Positions 62,101-64,000 of a DNA stretch of 64,000 nucleotides are shown here, one piece after another; position 1 is the first letter of the stretch; each line of letters opens with the position of its first letter. The DNA is from Ideonella oryzae (GTDB lineage Bacteria > Pseudomonadota > Gammaproteobacteria > Burkholderiales > Burkholderiaceae_C), in NCBI RefSeq assembly GCF_024055665.1, contig NZ_JAMXMC010000009.1, positions 1 to 64,000 on the forward strand, given 5' to 3'. A program made the translations under genes and the position numbers. A model generated the notes under the pieces. It did not search any database and was not told where the DNA came from. It saw nothing but the letters and a program-made list of their open reading frames with translations.

Positions 62101-63525
62101 GCCAGGCAGCTGGTCCGAGTCGAAGGAAACGTTCGTGTCCGACAGGGTCAGGATGTTCGGCTTGGAACACCAGGGCGACTTGGCGGCACTGTTGGTGGCG
62201 TCATACGGATCGTCCCACGTCGCGCTGGACAGGCCGACCTCGGCATCCTTGGTGGTGGTGGTGGCGTATGCCGACGTCGCGCTCTTCTTGCCCGAGTAGT
62301 AGCGCAGCGCCTCGTACATCATCTCACCGATCGGGTTGCCCCAATCCGGGAACTGCGCCTCGGTCATGGGCCCGCTCTCGTACCATCCGCCCTTGTAGGC
62401 TTGATCTGTCCGTCCGTTGTTGAAGTCCCGGATGCGGATGTTGTCGAAGCTGGCCACGATGGGATGAGACGTCTTGAACTCCCCCGTGGTTTTATCAACC
62501 TCGTTGCCAATCGCTTTGTCCTTGCCGAAGGAGGACACCACTTTGCGCAGGCGCCCGCCCGACATGTTCTTGTCGTAGCTGCCGGTGATCAGCCCGAACA
62601 GGATGGCATCGTTCTCGCCGTACTCGTGCAGGATGCCGATCGGTTTGTAGTGCCCGTTGTCATACTGCTTGCAGCCCGAGCCATGGTAGGTGTCGGAGCA
62701 CACCGCCACGCGCACGGTGTAGTCGGTCATCGACTTGCCGCCATGGGTGCTGGAGTCCAGCACCGGACGTTCCGTGGAGGCCCAGCCCCAGACCCGCTTG
62801 GTCGAGTTCAGCACCACCGAGAGAAGCGGCGGGAGATCGTAGCTGCAGGCGCTCAGGGTGGCGCAGTCGGTGGACTTGTTGCGGGTGAGGTTGCCGAAGA
62901 AATGTCGCCGGACCGTGGTCGCTGAATCCTTCTTATCCTTCACTGGCACCGTCAGAGGCGTGTAGTCCGCGATGTCGTAGCCATCGTTGAGCACGCTGGT
63001 GTATTCCTTGGCCCAGGAATGTGCATCCTGCGGCACATAGGCACGGCGCAGAATCGTCGAGTTGTCACTGCCGTTTCCGTCCCGGTAGCCGCCGTACAGC
63101 ACCTTGCGCACCGCGTCCATGCGGCTGGTGGTGGCCCAGTTCAACCAGTTGCCCGACCACTTCCCGGGACACTTGCCCGCGCTGTTCATCGTGCTGGCGG
63201 GCGTGAACAGATCGCTGTTGGCGAAGCCGCCGCTGTGGGTGTAGCAGAGCGTCGAATCGAACAGCCCGTAGTAGGTGAAGGTCGGCTTGAAGTGGATGTC
63301 CAGTGCGCCGTCACCATCGAGGTCGCTGGCGTCGTTATAGGCCTCGTAGAAGAATCGGTGATCCCGCCCGGCCACCAGCATCACCATGGGCGGCACGGAG
63401 GTCTGGACCCCCAGGGGCGTGTCGGGGATCACCACGGCGTGACCGGTCTGCATCAGCCCCAAAAGCGCGACGCTGCAGGTGAGAAGGCGGAAGGTCATCA
63501 GTCGACCGGATCGGAGGATGGACAT
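59188..63525 (-). CDS. pilY1: PilY1-type tip adhesin/biogenesis factor
   Basis: A 1445-residue exported protein with a signal peptide (cleavage near GHA-VV, about residue 31). The C-terminal half (about 860-1400) is the PilY1 beta-propeller with VGGNDGMLHAVNG, LGRGGKGLFALDVTDP and APTVFDTDGNGTVDAIYAGDLKGNVWKFD, the last containing the Asp-rich calcium site. Other Asp-rich runs: DASDLDGDGALDIHF (N-terminal) and DSDGDGKPG with DADGDGVPDTYF (middle). No clear von Willebrand A MIDAS motif (DxSxS) was seen in the N-terminal part. It lies between pilX and pilE. PilY1 primes pilus assembly, binds calcium and affects adhesion and twitching. Confidence 0.93.
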   Translation of the reverse strand: MSILRSGRLMTFRLLTCSVALLGLMQTGHAVVIPDTPLGVQTSVPPMVMLVAGRDHRFFYEAYNDASDLDGDGALDIHFKPTFTYYGLFDSTLCYTHSGGFANSDLFTPASTMNSAGKCPGKWSGNWLNWATTSRMDAVRKVLYGGYRDGNGSDNSTILRRAYVPQDAHSWAKEYTSVLNDGYDIADYTPLTVPVKDKKDSATTVRRHFFGNLTRNKSTDCATLSACSYDLPPLLSVVLNSTKRVWGWASTERPVLDSSTHGGKSMTDYTVRVAVCSDTYHGSGCKQYDNGHYKPIGILHEYGENDAILFGLITGSYDKNMSGGRLRKVVSSFGKDKAIGNEVDKTTGEFKTSHPIVASFDNIRIRDFNNGRTDQAYKGGWYESGPMTEAQFPDWGNPIGEMMYEALRYYSGKKSATSAYATTTTKDAEVGLSSATWDDPYDATNSAAKSPWCSKPNILTLSDTNVSFDSDQLPGVYSGFGSFSGDLAGLDVSTEANTISANEPDVAGKHFIGQSGSTSDNVPTAKTVASLSSIRGLAPEEPTKQGSYYSAAVAYFGKHTDLRTSLTGTQSTNTFVLALASPLPRIDAKLPNGSVITLVPFAKSVDGSGITHTKGNYQPTNQIVDFYVEQIANSGTADANSAVNGGRYYAKFNINFEDSEQGADHDMDVIVEYEVAAQADNTLKVTLTPTYQAGSIKQSVGYVVSGSTKDGPYLVVEDESDSTSYFLNVPDNLNIGDCDVSSPPDACKSLPYVGSNKSSVRAFSASTTAAATLLKDPLWYAAKWGGFSDSDGDGKPGLKQEWDADGDGVPDTYFYAQNPAKLAESLKKAFADLISRNSSASNVTTNSTSINSGSMVYQGVYNAAIWSGDLIAYPVTSSGVSAHPAWNEGAMLPSQASRKIFYRRRAVSPDNGSGRGFTWDQFDTTEKGYFSNSQPLLSYVRGDRSQEVLNGGKLRNRGTYPVGDIVNSSPFYVKELDAVFVGGNDGMLHAVNGSSGVEQFAFVPAEAMPNLKTLSDVGYAHRYYVDGDITVSGRSAATTNHNYLFALLGRGGKGLFALDVTDPANFSTASSLWEYTPTGQTAAAGDSDLGYMIGRPLFVKMNNGKSALLVGNGYNSANGHSVLYLFFIDADGSLSSIKKIDTGASGDNGLSAPTVFDTDGNGTVDAIYAGDLKGNVWKFDVSSSSDTAWGVAYSGNPLFVAKDSANNLQPITAPMAVAKDTVADDPNYGKVFVFFGTGSYFQSGDPASQAVQSWYGLVDETRITDRSALRARSISETGTFSGESVRTFSAATSGDMTGKSGWYIDFNSTTQPGERFVTESAYYALAVPVVFASSIIPVNSTDSCAGGGTGYLNVVGAFNGAATSVGVLNVNGNGSYTDDTLDGAYIGSINLGIGMPGKATLIGNLMVVGGSGDNENPDSKIGSVDVNLGVTPLKGRISWREIVGD

Positions 63526-63547
63526 GTTCTGCTCCCGAAGAGGGGGC

Positions 63548-64000
63548 TCAGTCGGTGGCGTAGACCGACTGCAGCATGATGCTGGCGCGGGTGTCACCCC
63601 CCACCACGCGCGCAGTGACCCGGTAGCGCTTGCAGCTCATCGGGTCGGAGGCATTCCCGGGTCGGCACGGAAAGCTCGACCCCAGGTATTCCACGAAGTA
63701 GGAGGGAGTGATAGCCACGTCGCCGGTGCCCACGGTCGGTGCATCGGCCCAGGAGGCGAAGGTGCTGTCCTCCCAGCGCGGCGTGTTCGTCGCCACGGGG
63801 GGGCTGCACACCATCACCTGGCTGGACACACTCGGCACGGTGTAATTCGCGCACCCGGACGTGGGCATTGGCTTGGCCGCCTCCACCCAGCCCTCGGCTT
63901 GCCGCAGGGTGGCCTCAGCCGCCTGAAAGGCCAGACTGCGGTCATAGGTCTGGGTGGACATGCGTTCTTCCTGGGTCACCGTGCGGATGGCCGACAGGCC
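63548..64000 (-). CDS. pilX: PilX-like minor pilin, C-terminal part (runs off right edge)
   Basis: The last 150 residues of a PilX-type protein. The visible start, SAIRTVTQEERMSTQTYDRSL, followed by AFQAAEATLRQAE, is the PilX-family helix region, so the prepilin signal lies outside the window. Cys residues in SGCANY, VCSPP, PCRPG and SCKRY suggest disulfides. It lies 22 bases upstream of pilY1 in the usual pilX-pilY1-pilE order. Confidence 0.85.
   Translation of the reverse strand, partial: GLSAIRTVTQEERMSTQTYDRSLAFQAAEATLRQAEGWVEAAKPMPTSGCANYTVPSVSSQVMVCSPPVATNTPRWEDSTFASWADAPTVGTGDVAITPSYFVEYLGSSFPCRPGNASDPMSCKRYRVTARVVGGDTRASIMLQSVYATD

Overview
The window is about 64 kb of high-GC DNA from a betaproteobacterial chromosome. 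It most likely comes from Burkholderiales in the Rubrivivax/Ideonella/Leptothrix group. Evidence is the tRNA-Tyr/Gly/Thr-tuf operon, the order rpe-gph-trpE-trpGDC with apaG divergent from rpe, a PilX-PilY1-PilE cluster, and GC-rich codon use throughout. No rRNA, CRISPR array, insertion sequence or prophage was seen. Almost all the DNA is coding and many genes overlap by 1-4 bases. The strain assignment is inference.

Layout. 1-700: tRNA-Tyr, tRNA-Gly, tRNA-Thr and the 5' part of tuf on the minus strand. 741-5122: trpG, a threonine aldolase gene, trpD, trpC and ung, tightly packed on the minus strand. 5575-14228: an accessory block between trpG and trpE. It holds secreted proteins sharing one N-terminal motif, a C39-type peptidase, a FapF-like barrel, a FadL-like barrel, a DUF2059 protein and an AraC regulator. 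I read it as a Fap/Fil-like surface-fibre secretion operon. 14388-16046: trpE with a tryptophan-rich leader peptide (trpL) in front, not in usual ORF calls. 16210-23242: a TonB-like protein, gph, a YqjD/YqjE-like membrane trio, a complete yfiR-yfiN-yfiB c-di-GMP module, and rpe. 23316-29597: apaG, a Gcr-family membrane protein, mltA, a GGDEF protein and an Lrp regulator. 29797-35392: a fused indolepyruvate ferredoxin oxidoreductase, a LysR regulator and an epimerase-like protein.

35393-50203 is an arginine/cyanophycin region. A secreted cyanophycinase gene leads a nine-gene minus-strand array. It continues with an arginine ABC importer (aotJQM-O-P order as in Pseudomonas), ArgR, and two arginine N-succinyltransferase subunits. 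Divergent from it are a TonB-dependent receptor and two paralogous secreted proteins of unknown family with duplicated upstream elements. A coherent reading is extracellular cyanophycin breakdown, uptake of arginine-containing products and succinylation of arginine. 50246-53943 is a NitT/TauT-type ABC transporter interrupted by a short-chain dehydrogenase. 53984-57594 holds regulators and exporters, including an ArgP-like/LysE pair. 57717-64000 holds a PleD-like response regulator and the minor pilin/PilY1 genes, running off the right edge.

Most novel points: the Fap/Fil-like operon whose substrates appear to carry a double-glycine-like leader directly behind the Sec signal; the dispersal of an ancestral rpe-gph-trpEGDC run by three insertions, with trpE left under its own leader and terminator; and the cyanophycin-to-arginine gene set with its paired unknown secreted proteins. 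All functional statements come from reading the translated sequences and from recalled family knowledge; no database search was run.
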